A DNA stretch of 61,977 nt. Source: Phoronis australis (taxonomy: Eukaryota; Phoronida; Phoronidae). The stretch covers positions 1 through 61,977 of the forward strand of contig NMRA01000510.1 of the NCBI GenBank assembly GCA_002633005.1. Direction: 5' to 3'. The notes below the pieces were generated by a model. That model was not told the DNA's origin. It saw only the letters and a list, made by a program, of their open reading frames with translations, and made no database searches. A program made the position numbers and the translations under genes. Shown here in pieces: positions 24,801-37,497 of the stretch; positions within the stretch are counted from its first letter, which is position 1, and each line of letters opens with the position of its first letter.

Positions 24801-26269
24801 AACTTCTTTATAGCATTTGCGTGTGCCTTTTGAACATCTGTCACAGCATAAAAATGAAAACGTGCCCTCTCGCAAATAGGCCACACAAAACAAAAATTTA
24901 AATCTACAGTACTTGGAAGAAATACGACATATTTGCTAAATTACCAACGGGACCGGCCCTCTTTACTTTATGTTTGAGACGTTTTTGAAATAATTATTCA
25001 GAAAACATAAAACTCTCATTTTAACGAGGATTTAGCGGCAAATACACCTGTATACCACACTTGAAACCGTTGATAACTCGATAACCTAGCTCACACTATA
25101 ATTGTCTAAGATAATTTGACAAAACTGTAATAATTCTGCACCAAACTCATTTACCTCACCATAATCTTGTGAGGTCCTACAGCATAGGCTATCTTCGACA
25201 TAACCCATACAACACAATCAAAAATAGCACTGGATTCATCCATATACTTAATACTATCATCTTCAATCAGTTGTTAAAAGGTGACACTGAAGCCCTCTTC
25301 ATTTCCGCAGAAAAACTGTGCAACTCCCGCTCAAATATTTTCATTAGTTCCAACTTTTTACTTGAACTTACATGTACGGTGCATGTGAGCTTGTTGGTAT
25401 ACAATTTACCTTTTTATTGCTATTATAACGTGCGCGGTATCTACGACCAAGGCGCTCCGATTTTACAAGCCCGGTGCAGACATAAGGTGATACTGAAAAA
25501 AAAATTAGTGAATAATACATAGGTTTATTGTAAGAATATATATTCACACTTACAAGCAATCCATGGGTAGTATATCGCAGCATTGTGATTTTAGACACTT
25601 GTAATACACGAGCAGGCCCGTCACTATTTATACGTTATATGTGCATGATGGGGGCAAATTGGTTATTGATCCGAAATGTGAAATGCAATCAAGCTGGCGG
25701 GTGGAGCCCGAGATTTGCTGGGGACGAAACTATATTGGCAACCAAGTTCGGGAGGAGCCTGAAAGCTGCACGAATAGTTGGAATTAGGTATGAGTGAGAG
25801 TGCAGGTGTTAACTTTTTGAGCTTTGCGACTGGACTCTCCGTGTCTGACAGAGACGAAGCTTTAGTACGTAATTTCAACCAATCACTGAGGCACGATCTG
25901 AAGGACAAGGTCAATAATTCCTAGGATCTGGCCACAGCGTGGCCAAATATTGTCATGTTCAAAGTACCCAAAAATCATAGGAAAATTCCATACGTAATGC
26001 ACAGCTTGACCGCTATATTTTGATTTTATCGTTAGTGCCCACGGCACTCCGTCCAGGGCTCCTCAGTGTTACGCAGTAGCCGCCTAGACCAAAAATACTT
26101 TCTGGGTTATTTAGTTAAAACTCCAATTATTGCACATTATGTTTTAATAAACATTACAGAAAGCTCAAAACAGTTGTGTTGGTAGGGGCACCAGGGCACG
26201 GTGCCCAAGGCCCCGTGATATTTTCAAGACGACCCAGGTGGTGATGATGTGATAGGCGTTATCCAGAGG
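24801..26269. other. Non-coding stretch upstream of PGAP2
   Basis: No domain-bearing ORF. A small palindromic patch 'gggcaccagggcacggtgccc' lies near 26,188-26,208. Nothing else is supported. Confidence 0.35.
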
Positions 26270-26329
26270 TCCCTTCGTAAACAAACGCTGTTTTCGCCGT
26301 AAGTGGCGCTAGCTGTAGAGGTACGACAG

Positions 26330-26337
26330 TGACGTCA
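26330..26337. promoter_or_regulatory. CRE-type palindrome upstream of PGAP2
   Basis: A perfect tgacgtca lies about 100 bp before the proposed PGAP2 start codon, in a locally GC-richer stretch. CREB/ATF factors bind this palindrome, often in proximal promoters. Its use here is inferred from position only. Confidence 0.4.
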
Positions 26338-26438
26338 GTGGTGAAGCTTGGAAAGGAGTGTTTGGCTAGTTTCGCTTGTTACGTGTTTTGACTTTTGTCT
26401 TGTTTTGTGAGTGTAAACTTGCCTCAGAATCCGTGTAA

Positions 26439-29400
26439 ATGGGAAGATCAGAAAATTTACGAAAGAATGAGGAAACTACAGAATTCAAAGTTGAAGGGAT
26501 ACTCATTCGAATCCCGTTCCCTCGGATGGCGCTTGCGACCGTGTCTTTGCCGGGTGGATCTCTCGCGTTTTGCTTCATTTCAGCAGTACTGTTTATGCAT
26601 GAGCAAGTAAATGACACCGAGTGTAAGGTGAATATCGGTATGATCAATTGTTCCTAAATCTAGGTTCCATAGACCTTCTTTTCTTGACTGTGTGAAATTT
26701 GCCTCTGTTCTTCGGTTCTTGGCTTGCAGATGAGTAGGCAGCACTCAGACTCAGTAACAGGCTTGCAGTTGATAGCCTATTGACATACTATTGACATTGT
26801 TGCAATCGGTCTAATTGTAATCTAGCTAGCATAGACAGTGACCACCATCTGTAGCTGGCTCCAGTTGAGACAGTGAAGCTCCGGAAGCTTTTCGATGACT
26901 TATGCCTCACTCTGATTAACTCGTCGTTGTTATAACTACAAGTACCTTTTGCGCATAGAGGACTTAAGGAGACCGTCGATGTCTTTAATTTCTTCCAACT
27001 CGAACAAATACTCCTGTAATCAAACTTTTTCTTCAAGCAGTCCTTCCTTCAGTTGCCGAAATTGGCAACTTAGTGGCTGCGCGCTCCTATTTTTGATTAC
27101 TCCTTAGTGATGGCTTCCTAAGGTGACCCTGCACAGACTCGACAGAGGGTATTTGTAATGACCTGACTTTGATGCTTAAATCAGTGTGAAGCATAATTAG
27201 CTAAACAGCGTCTGTCTCCACTGCGGCCACCTAGAGTTGGTGGTCACTGTCTATAGCTTGCTGTGACTAAATGTCAGAACACGGCTACTGAATGATGTGG
27301 GTAAAAATTGGCATTTTAAGTAAAGCTCGCTTTTTCAGTTCACGACAACTTTGTTTGCAGTCCCATGGCATCAAGACATCAAAATGTAGCCCTAACAAGT
27401 CATTCAAGAATAGATTGTTCCCAATTCCAAATCACTTCATTTACGTAAAGTTCTGCTGTTATCTTGCTCTTTATTAACACCTTTATTAAAGGCCAAGTCA
27501 ACAGTTGGGTGTCTGTTCTCGATGTTATTACTGTTCTAGGTTACTATAAGACCTTAAGTAATGTTTGTTAGCACCTTTTCTAAAAACCACAAATTCACAA
27601 CAGCCCCAGTACAAGAGAGGAGACAAGAATTCAAGTGTTCTTGCACTCTGGATTCCAGAAATTTGTTTTACTTAAACCATGTCATTACCAACCACATTTT
27701 TGTCAATTTCTGCTTGTCTGAAGGGTGCCTGTATTCGTGCCAAATATTTCCTTCTTAACAAGGATGTGTTCTAAAATGGTTTTGGTATGTCAATTGTTTT
27801 ACAGCAAAATGTTGAGCAAGCCCATGGTCTTCAATTTAGGAATCTTATGTTGGCTAAAATGTTGTCTCGTTGGAAACAGGAACGTAACAATTTTTCAACA
27901 GTGTAGTGGTAAAGGACAATTTGCCAAACATTAATGCAAAAATTACTGTAGTTGGTCTTTCTATAACAGGTTGACAACTTCATTCCATCCATCAGTGCCG
28001 TCACTGGGGCTATTCCTGGACGATATGTATGGAGGACTTGTATTGGCCTACACTCAATGCCGAGATTCCTGGTAGCTGTGATATATTACAACTACTACAT
28101 GTCTCTCATAAAGAACGTGTCTCCAGACAGACAAACTCTGTTCAAAGTTCTGGTGCGACTCAACTTCTGGCTCAACACAATTGAAAATGGTTGTCTTGTT
28201 GGTGTCACTGTTGTGTCAAATAAAGAAAACTATCGTAAGTGTTGCTGATCAGCAGTCCTGTTGTTTTCCACTCCTTTGAAGATGATTCTGTTGAGACACT
28301 GTGATTCAGGAGCGTGATTCTGTTACCAATAGCTCCGTGGGACGTGATCATCCCGCCTTTGTCCTGCTTCCCTCAATAGCACCAGAATTTCCGGGTTTTT
28401 TTTGGAATAGAACATAATCACTGATATTTACAGACTCGCACCGTTGCGTTAAGGTTTTGGTGGACCTTATCAACAAGTCAATGCATTTAGAAAAATATCT
28501 AGGAAACTATGGGTTTTAGGTCAGTGAAAGTATTTATTTTCTGAAAGCAGAAAGGCTGTAGAATTTGAATTTTGTCTTTTTACCAGTCTGTTAGTAGTTG
28601 GTCAAATGATCATGTCTTTTTAGCAAAATTTGGCAAAAAAGAAAGATACATTGATGGCAAACTAACAGTAACAATAACATGACATAAATGTTCTAGATGA
28701 GATATCAAAAATGCTGCTACAGTTTTCTAAAATATCATTTCAATTTCGTTTTATGCAATTTTAAAAATTTTTCATGAAAATCATAAAAGTCCTTTATTTT
28801 GGTAGCCCTGCATCCAAAAGTGGAACGTTTTAAAACAAGTTTTTCAGACCAGTGCAAGTTTCATATGAATCCAGTCAGCCACCTGAGTGAGATATGAGGT
28901 TCTGAAGTCAGCCAACTTTGACTATTTTTATAGCTAAGGGTCGTTCATAACACTAGTGTGTGACTGTACTTTTTTCCCACTTTTTACTCTTTACACTCCT
29001 ATTTTCCTTTGTGGTCCCAAAAGCACGACAGTCACAGTGATGTTTCTGGTTCAGTTGGGTCAGNCTCGCACCGTTGCGTTAAGGTTTTGGTGGACCTTAT
29101 CGACAAGTCTATGCATTTAGAAAAATATCTAGGAAACTATGGGTTTTAGGTCAGTGAAAGTATTTATTTTCTGAAAGCAGAAAGGCTGTAGAATTTGAAT
29201 TTTGTCTTTTTACCAGTCTGTTAGTAGTTGGTCAAATGATCATGTCTTTTTAGCAAAATTTGGCAAAAAAGAAAGATACATTGATGGCAAAGTAACAGTA
29301 ACAATAACATGACATAAATGTTCTAGATGAGATATCAAAAATGCTGCTACAGTTTTCTAAAATATCATTTCAATTTCGTTTTATGCAATTTTAAAGATTT

Positions 29401-32400
29401 TTCATGAAAATCATAAAAGTCCTTTATTTTGGTAGCCCTGCATCCAAAAGTGGAACGTTTTAAAACAAGTTTTTCAGACCAGTGCAAGTTTCATATGAAT
29501 CCAGTCAGCCACCTGAGTGAGATATGAGGTTCTGAAGTCAGCCAAATTTGACTATTTTTATAGCTAAGGGTCGTTCATAACACTAATGTGTGACTGTACT
29601 TTTTTCCCACTTTTTACTCTTTACACTCCTATTTTCCTTTGTGGTCCCAAAAGCACGACAGTCACAGTGATGTTTCTGGTTCAGTTGGGTCAGGCATTTT
29701 CCCACTGTGGTATCCTCGATCCAGATTTCCTTCTTTTTCGTTTAGAATGTTGGCAACTGTAACTACATTTCTATTGATGTGTAGATCTGACAATTAATTT
29801 TTTGATTTTAAACCGCCGTTGGGTTTTACTTGCTGTTTCTAATTAAGATGTGATGTTATTCAATAAAAATGACCTTTTGTTGGAAATAGGTGAGATTTTT
29901 CAGTATCTTGAGCAGTGTGGTAATGTACCTAAATGGAGACACTTTTACAGGGAGATTTAGTGATTGACCTTAGTGAACTTAGACTGCACCAATCACTTCA
30001 AGAATCAGTTCAAAAACGTCCTGCTAGCAGGATTATCGTAAACATACTGACAGATTACCGTAACAGGCCCTACAAACAGAATAGAGTTGACAAGCTCACC
30101 AGATAGTGCAAACATTTTCTTTAAACATAGCTACAGGAATCCTTAGATTTCAAGGTATGAGTAAAATGTTGTCCAATACTGTATCTAATGTTCCCACTGC
30201 TATACCCTCGAGTCAGGTCTCTTGCTTCTCAGCCCACTCTTAATTTGTGTATGAGTTATTTGTACAAATAACTTTCAAAAAAATGGTTTCAGGTGTCTGG
30301 TGCATTGGGCCTGGCTGAGCGCCCTGCAGACATCTGATGCCTCGCATATCAGATCTCCTGCACTGTTTTTTTATTATGACCCCAGTGGAGAGATCTGGAG
30401 ACGTTGACTAAAGGTCATTTGCTTGTAACATTCTTCACCAATGGAAATGATTACTGTTAGTGTCCCTAAAAACATTTGTCATTTCAGTATTTGAGAGATT
30501 CAACATGTTTGAGACATTATTTTACTTCAGAGTCTCTCTCAATAATCTTTTCAACCTTTTGTTTTAAAGTATTTCCCGTTACTGTTATAACCCTGATGTT
30601 TGCTGTTACTTTGTTTTGTTGTTTGTTTTCAGCTGTCCATGAAAAAATCTTCATTCTATTTATGGTCACGGGGTTGTGTTATATGTTGCTGAACACTATT
30701 CTGTTTGCTTGGACGAGGGGTGGCGAGTGGAATGCAGTGGTAAGAGCTGAACTGTTGGCTTGCAGTAAACACATTTTTGTCACATTAGAGACTGTTCACA
30801 GTTATCACCCTTACTAAGGCTTTTGATTGTTTTGAGACATTTTTAACTTTTTAAAAAGTGAAAGTGGATATTTGTTTAATTTTGTTATTTTGCAACACCA
30901 TAATTGCGATGGAATAGAATATAATCACTTCCGTAGAGATGATTCAGGCTCAACGCAGACGTTTTGTCCTGGTCTGCCAGGCCTTTTTCAATGAGTGAGG
31001 GGTTTCCCGCCTTTTGCTGATTAAGTATTACCAATGACCAACTTATTCTACAGAACATAATTGTGATGTGAAAGGTTTAGTACAAAGCGAAAGTGGCGAT
31101 GATTGTAAACAGTTCCTAAGCTGGGTGAAAATAATCAACCAAAGTTTAACGGTCATTTTGCTGGCTTCTGTGCACAGTTGAAGTTGCCGAAAACTATGTA
31201 AACTATGTGCCATGGTTTATTTAAATGTTAGTCTAACTGTGGAGAATGACAGATCTTGGAAGGCTGACCATATTTCATGTTTTGTCTGTCTTTTTGCATT
31301 ATTCTTGTGTTTGATATCTTTGTCTAACTTTGTTTGCATGATTTATTTGTAAAGAATTCCATCAATTGTATCTACAACAATTGTCCAGGTTAATTCCTAG
31401 GATACTTACATTGGCAAATCAAAAATTGTGGTGGGCATCACAGTAGGAAGGTATGGACATTCAAAAACTAAATTTTTGTGAAGTCTAAATTGGGCATTTA
31501 CCTGTCAGTGAGCAATTGATTCCCTTACACACCATTCTTTCCTCAAGAACTATTTCACATCTAATGTAAAAATATTTGTATTCCCTGCCCAAATATGGCA
31601 ATGTGCCAGTGAAACTGACTGATTTGTGAGTTGCATACATTCTGGGTGCTAAAATTTTCATACTCTTACCATATTAGACAGGTATTTACTACGACACAGG
31701 CACATTTAAGTTAGTCTTGATTGTATAAATTGGGGATGAACATTAGCAGAGTAGGCAATTAGTTGAATTTAAACATTTATACTGATCAGTATGTTATATG
31801 GAGTATTTACCAAGATGAGTGTGGTATATGGACTATTGCTGTAGCCTTGCTGCTGTGACCAGTGATTATTTATCTAACCAGTACTTCTCGAGCTTTTCTC
31901 TTTACTTTCCATTCTCTCAGTCCACGACACTTTTGGAAAACTTGACTGCAAATACCACCTGGCATTTCATTGTTCTGTTACTGTTGGTTGATGTTGGTAC
32001 TAATTGTAACATTGAATTGCTCATTTTGCAGGATTTAAGGTCATATAAAGAGAAGAAAATATTCTTCATCTCAATCATGTTAGCAACTATGGGTCTTCTG
32101 TTTTTCTTCTTCAAACATCGCCTATACTGTGAACCTTACGGTAAGTGATGGCTCTTTACTAAATGAACCCTTTTGTTACTGAACCATCACGCTATTGATG
32201 ACTAGAGTGAACCAGTCAAAAGTGTAGTCGACACTGCTAGTTCAGCTATAACAAGTTACTCGTAGAATGCGTTGTCGCAAGGTATAGTTTCAATGTGTCC
32301 GCTACTTGCACTAGGGTCTTGACACGCGTGTAACATGTTGGTTATGATTTCTACTCTACTCATTTTGAGACCTGTGCTAAATTTTAGCCAAAGTCATGCG

Positions 32401-32899
32401 TTTTTTTGAAATGCTACACAACACTTCATAAACAAGGGTAAGCAAGGTTTGAAACACTGCTCGTCTCGGCTCGGGTGGATTTTTTGTTTTAAAAAATGAG
32501 CAACTAAAAAGAATGCACCACCAACTTGGTCATCAAAAAATGAACTAACTGTGCTCTATTGGCCTAATAACTCTTCGGTGTAAATAATTTAGAGTTAATT
32601 TTCAAAAATAATAAATTTAGACCATAGAAATTTTATAATCTGCAAAGCATTAATTATAGGAGAGATTTTAAACTTGTCTTGCTTTTTACTTTGGTAAGAT
32701 TTACTCTATGTCTAAATAAGTCATAAATGTATTTGTTGTTTCAGCATTCAGCTATTTTTCACTTTGTGAGTTCATCATAGCGTATACCAACATGGGTTAC
32801 CACTATTCAGCCAGATATGAGTTTGGGAAACGGGAATGGGTGACAGCAATACCAATTGGACCAGACAACAATTTGAACAACCATGTCAAGTCCAGCTGA
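26439..32899 (+). CDS. PGAP2: PGAP2/FRAG1, GPI-anchor lipid remodelling protein
   Basis: Five plus-strand exons: 26,439-26,627, 27,970-28,234, 30,633-30,739, 32,032-32,140 and 32,745-32,899 (TGA 32,897-32,899). Total 825 nt, 274 residues, phases 0, 1, 0, 1, all introns GT-AG. PGAP2 is a multi-pass Golgi protein needed for reacylation of lyso-GPI during fatty-acid remodelling of GPI-anchored proteins. Family landmarks appear in order: ILIRIPFPRMALATVSLPGG leading into the first membrane segment, a luminal SISAVTGAIPGRYVWR (about residues 69-84), CIGLHSMPRFLVA with the conserved PRFLVA, VRLNFWLNTIENGCL, a hydrophobic segment in exon 3 after VHEKIFI, FFKHRLYCEPY in exon 4, and FEFIIAYTN-like CEFIIAYTNMGYH followed by the polar C-terminus. 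Length fits the family (human about 254). The ATG at 26,439 is the only in-frame start in its exon. An upstream non-coding exon is possible. Intron 1 holds a foldback element and intron 2 a 629-bp repeat around an N. Confidence 0.95.
26825..27260. mobile_element. Foldback (long-hairpin) element, family C copy 1
   Basis: Ends are inverted repeats: tagacagtgaccacca from 26,832 and its complement tggtggtcactgtcta ending at 27,253. The arms remain roughly complementary inward, for example 'ttatgcctcactctgatt' against the complement of 'aatcagtgtgaagcataa'. The left arm and centre match the element at 60,135-60,763 in sequence and order ('aagtacctttt.gcatagagg', 'caaatactcc...aatcaaacttttt'). No ORF. 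It lies in PGAP2 intron 1, so it is transcribed with the pre-mRNA. Confidence 0.7.
28435..29693. repeat. 629-bp direct repeat joined by one N (PGAP2 intron 2)
   Basis: 28,435-29,063 and 29,065-29,693 are about 99% identical by eye (around seven differences), with a lone N at 29,064 between them. Within the unit, 'tttttcatgaaaatcataaaag' and neighbouring blocks resemble, in inverted orientation, sequence at 43,650-43,750 in a SLAIN intron. So the unit itself contains an older dispersed repeat. Confidence 0.9.
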
Positions 32900-34224
32900 T
32901 GTGGTACACTTGTACAGTCTTTGCGAATATCTTTGTACCAGTATGTATTGCAAAGCCTAGTTTATACAAAACGTACTAGGAATCATGGTAAGGAGGTGCT
33001 TAAAGGTAGATATTTTTCTTGATGTATTTCTTCATAAAATTTAGAATGAACATCGGACGCACGGACTGAACTGCTACCTCAGAAAGCAACTGCGGGATAT
33101 GCTGGTAGCATCATGCCTAGAATTAGTGGTAGTCTATCGTAGAATTTTTTTGCAAGCAAAATTCTCAAGCCATAGTTGCTAATTGAAGCAATTACAAATA
33201 CCGTATTCGCCCTAATAAGTGCCCAGGGCGCTTAGAAAAATTTGTTTCAGGTGGGGTCGCCTATTATAGCCTAAGGCAGTTGAAACCCGGTCTCCGAAAC
33301 AGGTGAAATCTTAAACTAGGATTCATCAAGTTTACGCTCTGTGACGTATCTGTAACCTATGACACACTTTCTACAAAACTGGTGAATTGCTATCAAGCTT
33401 CGTTGTTAAATTACAATAATTTTTCAGGCCAAAAAAACTCATTGACTGATGTGTCGCTGCCACGCGATCGTCAATAGAGCAACTTGAATTCTTGAAATGA
33501 AAATACACTCGATAAATGACCTGATGTCCTCCGTAAGTTTTTAAAATAGCGTCCCTAAGATTTTTAAGTTCTTGTGGAGTTGGGATTAACTGCATGTTAA
33601 GTCCAAATCTGCACTAGATTGTACCCCACAACGCAAGAAAAATCTCGGGACGAACACGCATGTTGTTACGTGACGTTTGTTTTGAGGTTCGTCTGTGTAT
33701 TGTGTGAGTGGGCGAGCGCTTGCGTGTCACCAGAGTTCATTTGCCAGAGTAAACGCAGTGTAACGATCTAGGTGTGTATTGTAACTAAAGAAATTAACAC
33801 AAGCAGTAAAGCAGAACATGTTTTATTTAGCACTCTTGTTGATCTTATCTGCTAAAAAACGTTCGAGAATTGTCTCGGTGAGTCGTCGGGTTACTGGATG
33901 TCTCACAGTCTAACAGTTATTTTCCGGGAGATTTGCGAGGTGTAAGGGTGTGGAAGTGTTCACTATCATTGGGTTATTGTGGCTTTAAAAACACCAATAA
34001 TGATTAGTTAAATAATTCCTCCTAAAAATAACGCGAACATTTTTTTCGTATTAGAAACTTTCGGAAATTAGTGCCAATATCTATTTTTGCCGATGCTATG
34101 CTACCCGTTTCATGAATAGACAGTTCCTGAAGACTAAAGTCTTTGATGACGGGTACATGTATGTAGCGCGTACTTCCTGGCCACGTGCTTTTAACAAAGG
34201 TCAATTTTTACTATTGATTTTCAC

Positions 34225-34431
34225 GTGTACAAAAAAATTTGGATTCCTCCTGAGAGAGAAGATCTGTATGGGAAAGATAGTTTACAATACAATCTCTTTG
34301 ACAAGAACGCTGCGTCTGTTCTAAAAGGCCAGGCCATAATGGGACACGTTCCTCGCAAGATCAGCAAAACTTTTACATTCTTTTTGAAGCACGGCGGAAG
34401 ATTGAAGTGTATAGTCACGGCTAAATACTGA
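34225..34431 (+). pseudogene. HIRAN-like domain fragment inside a TIR element
   Basis: In this frame the peptide opens VYKKIWIPPEREDLYG, continues with LFDKNAASVLKGQAIMGHVP and ends KISKTFTFFLKHGGRLKCIVTAKY before a stop. The order 'N-A(V)-A/S-V...G..(I/V)GHVPRKIS...FL..GG...C.VT' recalls small HIRAN-like domains found in many invertebrate predicted proteins. HIRAN proper binds 3' DNA ends in HLTF/RAD5-type helicases. The same frame extends upstream to a TAA about 20 codons before, without ATG, so it is an exon or a relic. The family call is from memory of the motif pattern and is moderate at best. Confidence 0.4.
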
Positions 34432-34514
34432 TATTGTGATGAGGCTCATGGTCTATAAATTCGGGGCTCGATAACTTTTTCAGGACTGTCAGATCTTATT
34501 GATAAGACATTAGA

Positions 34515-34580
34515 ATTTTAGAACTGCAGGTAAAGCATTTTAGAACTGCAGGTAAAGCATTTTAGAACTGCAGGTAAAGC
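34515..34580. repeat. 22-bp tandem repeat, three copies
   Basis: attttagaactgcaggtaaa plus gc is repeated three times without change, followed by a partial unit. It lies inside the 33.2-34.7 kb element. Confidence 0.95.
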
Positions 34581-35499
34581 ATTTTTCGCATGTACATTAT
34601 CATGCACTGGACGCTTATTTTAGCAAAGTCTGAGAACGCGTGGGGGGTGCTTATAGGGGCATTGGGCGCTTATTGGTGTGAATACGGTAGTCTTAACACC
34701 AGTGAACTGTAAAGAAATATGGAAATTTTATGAAGATTATATCATCCAAATGCCAGGCTATGTTTACTAGGTTATACGAATAGTGAAATCTCTGTTTCCT
34801 TCATTTCTAACACTCTCAACTGGGATCAGCTGCATGTCAGCTTGGTTTCAGTGTCAAAGTGCTCAGTGGTGATTGGACCATTGTTTGGTGCAAATGTTTT
34901 GTAAAATTATGGAAAAATCATCCAGTAGAAATGAGAACGACGGGGTTGTGCATCATTTAGTATCCATCTACACAGAAGAATTCTAATAATTAATGGAGTG
35001 CTATCCATTCCTAAATATAGAGATTTCATTGTTTTGAACTAAAGGTATTAAAATAATGAATTGACAGGATTGTACATGTTGTGAACTTTTGCTGTAACCA
35101 GCACGAACATGAAGCTGATCATGACCAGCAACAAATGTTATTCAGTGTATTCTTGTCTGGTGATCATGTCAAATAGGATGATAAACTAGAGTGTCAGTTT
35201 ATTGAACTCATCACTGTTTTAGAGGTTTTTCTATTACTTATGACTTTCTATTTTTAATTTTATGATGTTCAACTTTGAGACTATACCTTTAAGAATTTTT
35301 CAATGGTAGTGATATAAATTGTGGGAATTAATCATGTCTACTAAAAATCTGGTGTACATTTTTTTAAAGGAGAATGTTACCTTTTTCTCTTCAGGTATGT
35401 TGGGGCAATTCCAAAATAGCTTTTGTGACTAGTGAAATATGCTAAGTTAACATACATGCCTTAAAAATATAACATCTTTCTTGAACAAAAATGCAGGAT

Positions 35500-36430
35500 C
35501 CTAATCAGAATTGGCAGATGTGATCTGGGTGAGCGATGACGACAAATTTTGGACCAATTTAACTTCTGCTGTGCCCCTTGATGTATATTTATTAAATTTA
35601 GCAAATAGGTTTCTGTTAAGAAGACAAAGCCTTCCTATTTTCAGACTGATTTAACGTATGCTGCACCACATTTTTAAAATTTTCGAGTTTGTTTTTGGCA
35701 TCCTCTTCTCTATCCGCCAAACCGCTCAAAGAGTCATTGTGAAAATTGGCAGATAATGTATTTGAAGAGAAGACTGCAGCTGACAGGTTTGACTACTTTG
35801 GCACCCCCTAGTGATGGTTTTGTTTTTTTGCTTCTTTGGCTGTATTTCCTGACAACCCTTTACAGGATCATTGTGAAATTTGACAAACATGTTCCTATGG
35901 AGCTGACAATGGATGACGACCAGTTTCAAACTATTCTGACTACGGCTGTTTCCCCTGGTGGCAATTTTAGTTTTTTATGTTTGCCTCAGTATTGTCAGAT
36001 TTTTTAATGAAATTTAGCAAATAAGTTTCTGCAGCTTTCCATTTTGGGAAGGATTCTATTTATTTTGCACCTGATCTGGTGGCCATTTTTATTATCGTCT
36101 GCCTCTGTTCATGCCAAACTGCTCAGAGGATCATTTTGAAAATGGGCAAATGTGATTCCTACTGACAAGAACAGGACCAACATGGATTTTCTGATGAGCC
36201 CGTCTACATTGGTGCTCCCTGGTGACATTTTTGCAACTTCGGCAGTATCTCCCAAACCCCCTTGTAAAGTCTTTTGGAAGTATGGCAGGTGTATTCCCAT
36301 AAACATTTGCCTCTGTAATCCTTGACTGATCTCCATGAAATTTAACTAGTAGCTTTCTACTTGGGAGACGATGACACCTTGATATTTTTGGTGGCGTTCA
36401 ATGCAAACTGCGCTATCTAATGGCCATTTT
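35500..36430. repeat. Degenerate direct repeats of about 130-180 bp
   Basis: Phrases such as 'aaatttagcaaataggtttctg', '(a)gga(t)cattgtgaaa(a)tt(g)g(g)ca', 'ccctggtg(a/g)catttt' and 'gccaaac(c/t)gctca' recur four to five times in similar order, with spacing of very roughly 130-180 bp. Stop codons interrupt every frame. It looks like an eroded tandem or self-nested repeat and is not coding. Confidence 0.45.
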
Positions 36431-37490
36431 TACGATACTAATAAAACCCCTAGAAGCACATCATTTGCGGTGCATTCAAGCGAATTGTAAGTGGAACCAT
36501 TTTAAGTCAAGTCCACTATTCTCGTACAACAGAGGACCATTGCTTCATTAGGTTTATATGATGAGTATTGCATAATTTTAGAATTATGGTGTCTGTTTAC
36601 ACAAATACCTGTTGTAAAAAATCTGTGACATACTATTGTTTAATATATACCTTACACATAGATATTAGTTGTTTTGACTCTGTGGCCGTGGTGGGTTAGA
36701 CTACGATTTTACTGTGGAATATCCACATTTCAGATTATATGTGATACAGTTCTGTAGTTTAGACTTCTGAAATACATTGTCATCTAGCAAGATCCGTGAA
36801 ATATAAGTCATACATGTACGCCACAATACATGGAATTGTGTGTGTTTGTCTTACCTCCATGTACGAACCATTATTGTGTAGTGTATCATGTTATATTACG
36901 TGTACTAGATGACCTGTTGTCTTGGTGTGTCATGGACACCTCATTGGAATGCACAACATAATATAGCATTTCTATGGCTGCAATTCATCATGATTCATGG
37001 TGGAAAAGTAGTTATTAAATAGAGATTTCCCAACGTCAAGTCAATCAAGATGTCCAAATGCTATGTCAGCTTTGTCGCATTGCCTGATGATAAACCGTGG
37101 TCCATCACTGTTACACTGTCAGTATAGGCTTGTAAACAGCTTGATTTGTACCGATTGGTGTTTCCATATACTGAAATACTTATTACTATCTGTATAATTA
37201 CTATCCATAATTATTAATTGCAATATGATTTCTGTTTCTGAGTCCAGCATCACATGACACCTCTTTCAAACCTTGTCCACACAACAGTTTTTCCCGGTCT
37301 ATAAATTCCAACCATGGGTCAGAATCAAGATTACCTATTTGTTATCATTATACTCCTGTTTGTGTTGTATTTCGGCAATCATAACAGGCTGTCCTCAGTT
37401 GATCTCCTTTTTATCGGAGGTAGAAAAATCTCCATGATAGCAAGTAGCAGCATATGTTGGTAAAACAAGTGACAATAGATTTAAATTAAC
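36431..37490. other. Non-coding stretch, no gene seen
   Basis: AT-rich sequence between the convergent PGAP2 and SLAIN genes. I see no ORF with a recognisable domain and no repeat boundary. Confidence 0.35.
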
Positions 37491-37497
37491 CGGCTTG

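Larger units (their letters stand above)
33200..34687 (+). mobile_element. TIR DNA transposon with TA target duplication
   Basis: The left end reads TA then ccgtattcgccctaataag(t)gccca. The right end, complemented, reads TA then ccgtattcacaccaataag(c)gccca. These terminal inverted repeats match at about 20 of 27 positions. The flanking TA on both sides (33,198-33,199 and 34,688-34,689) fits Tc1/mariner-like or another TA-targeting superfamily. The element is about 1.49 kb, and I see no DDE/DDD transposase. It carries a HIRAN-like ORF fragment and a 22-bp triplet array. It sits about 300 bp past the PGAP2 stop codon. Confidence 0.7.

Noticed and set aside
30476-30817. 113-codon plus-strand ORF around PGAP2 exon 3
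   Set aside because: Only 30,633-30,739 is coding; the upstream part is the pyrimidine-rich intron end read through.
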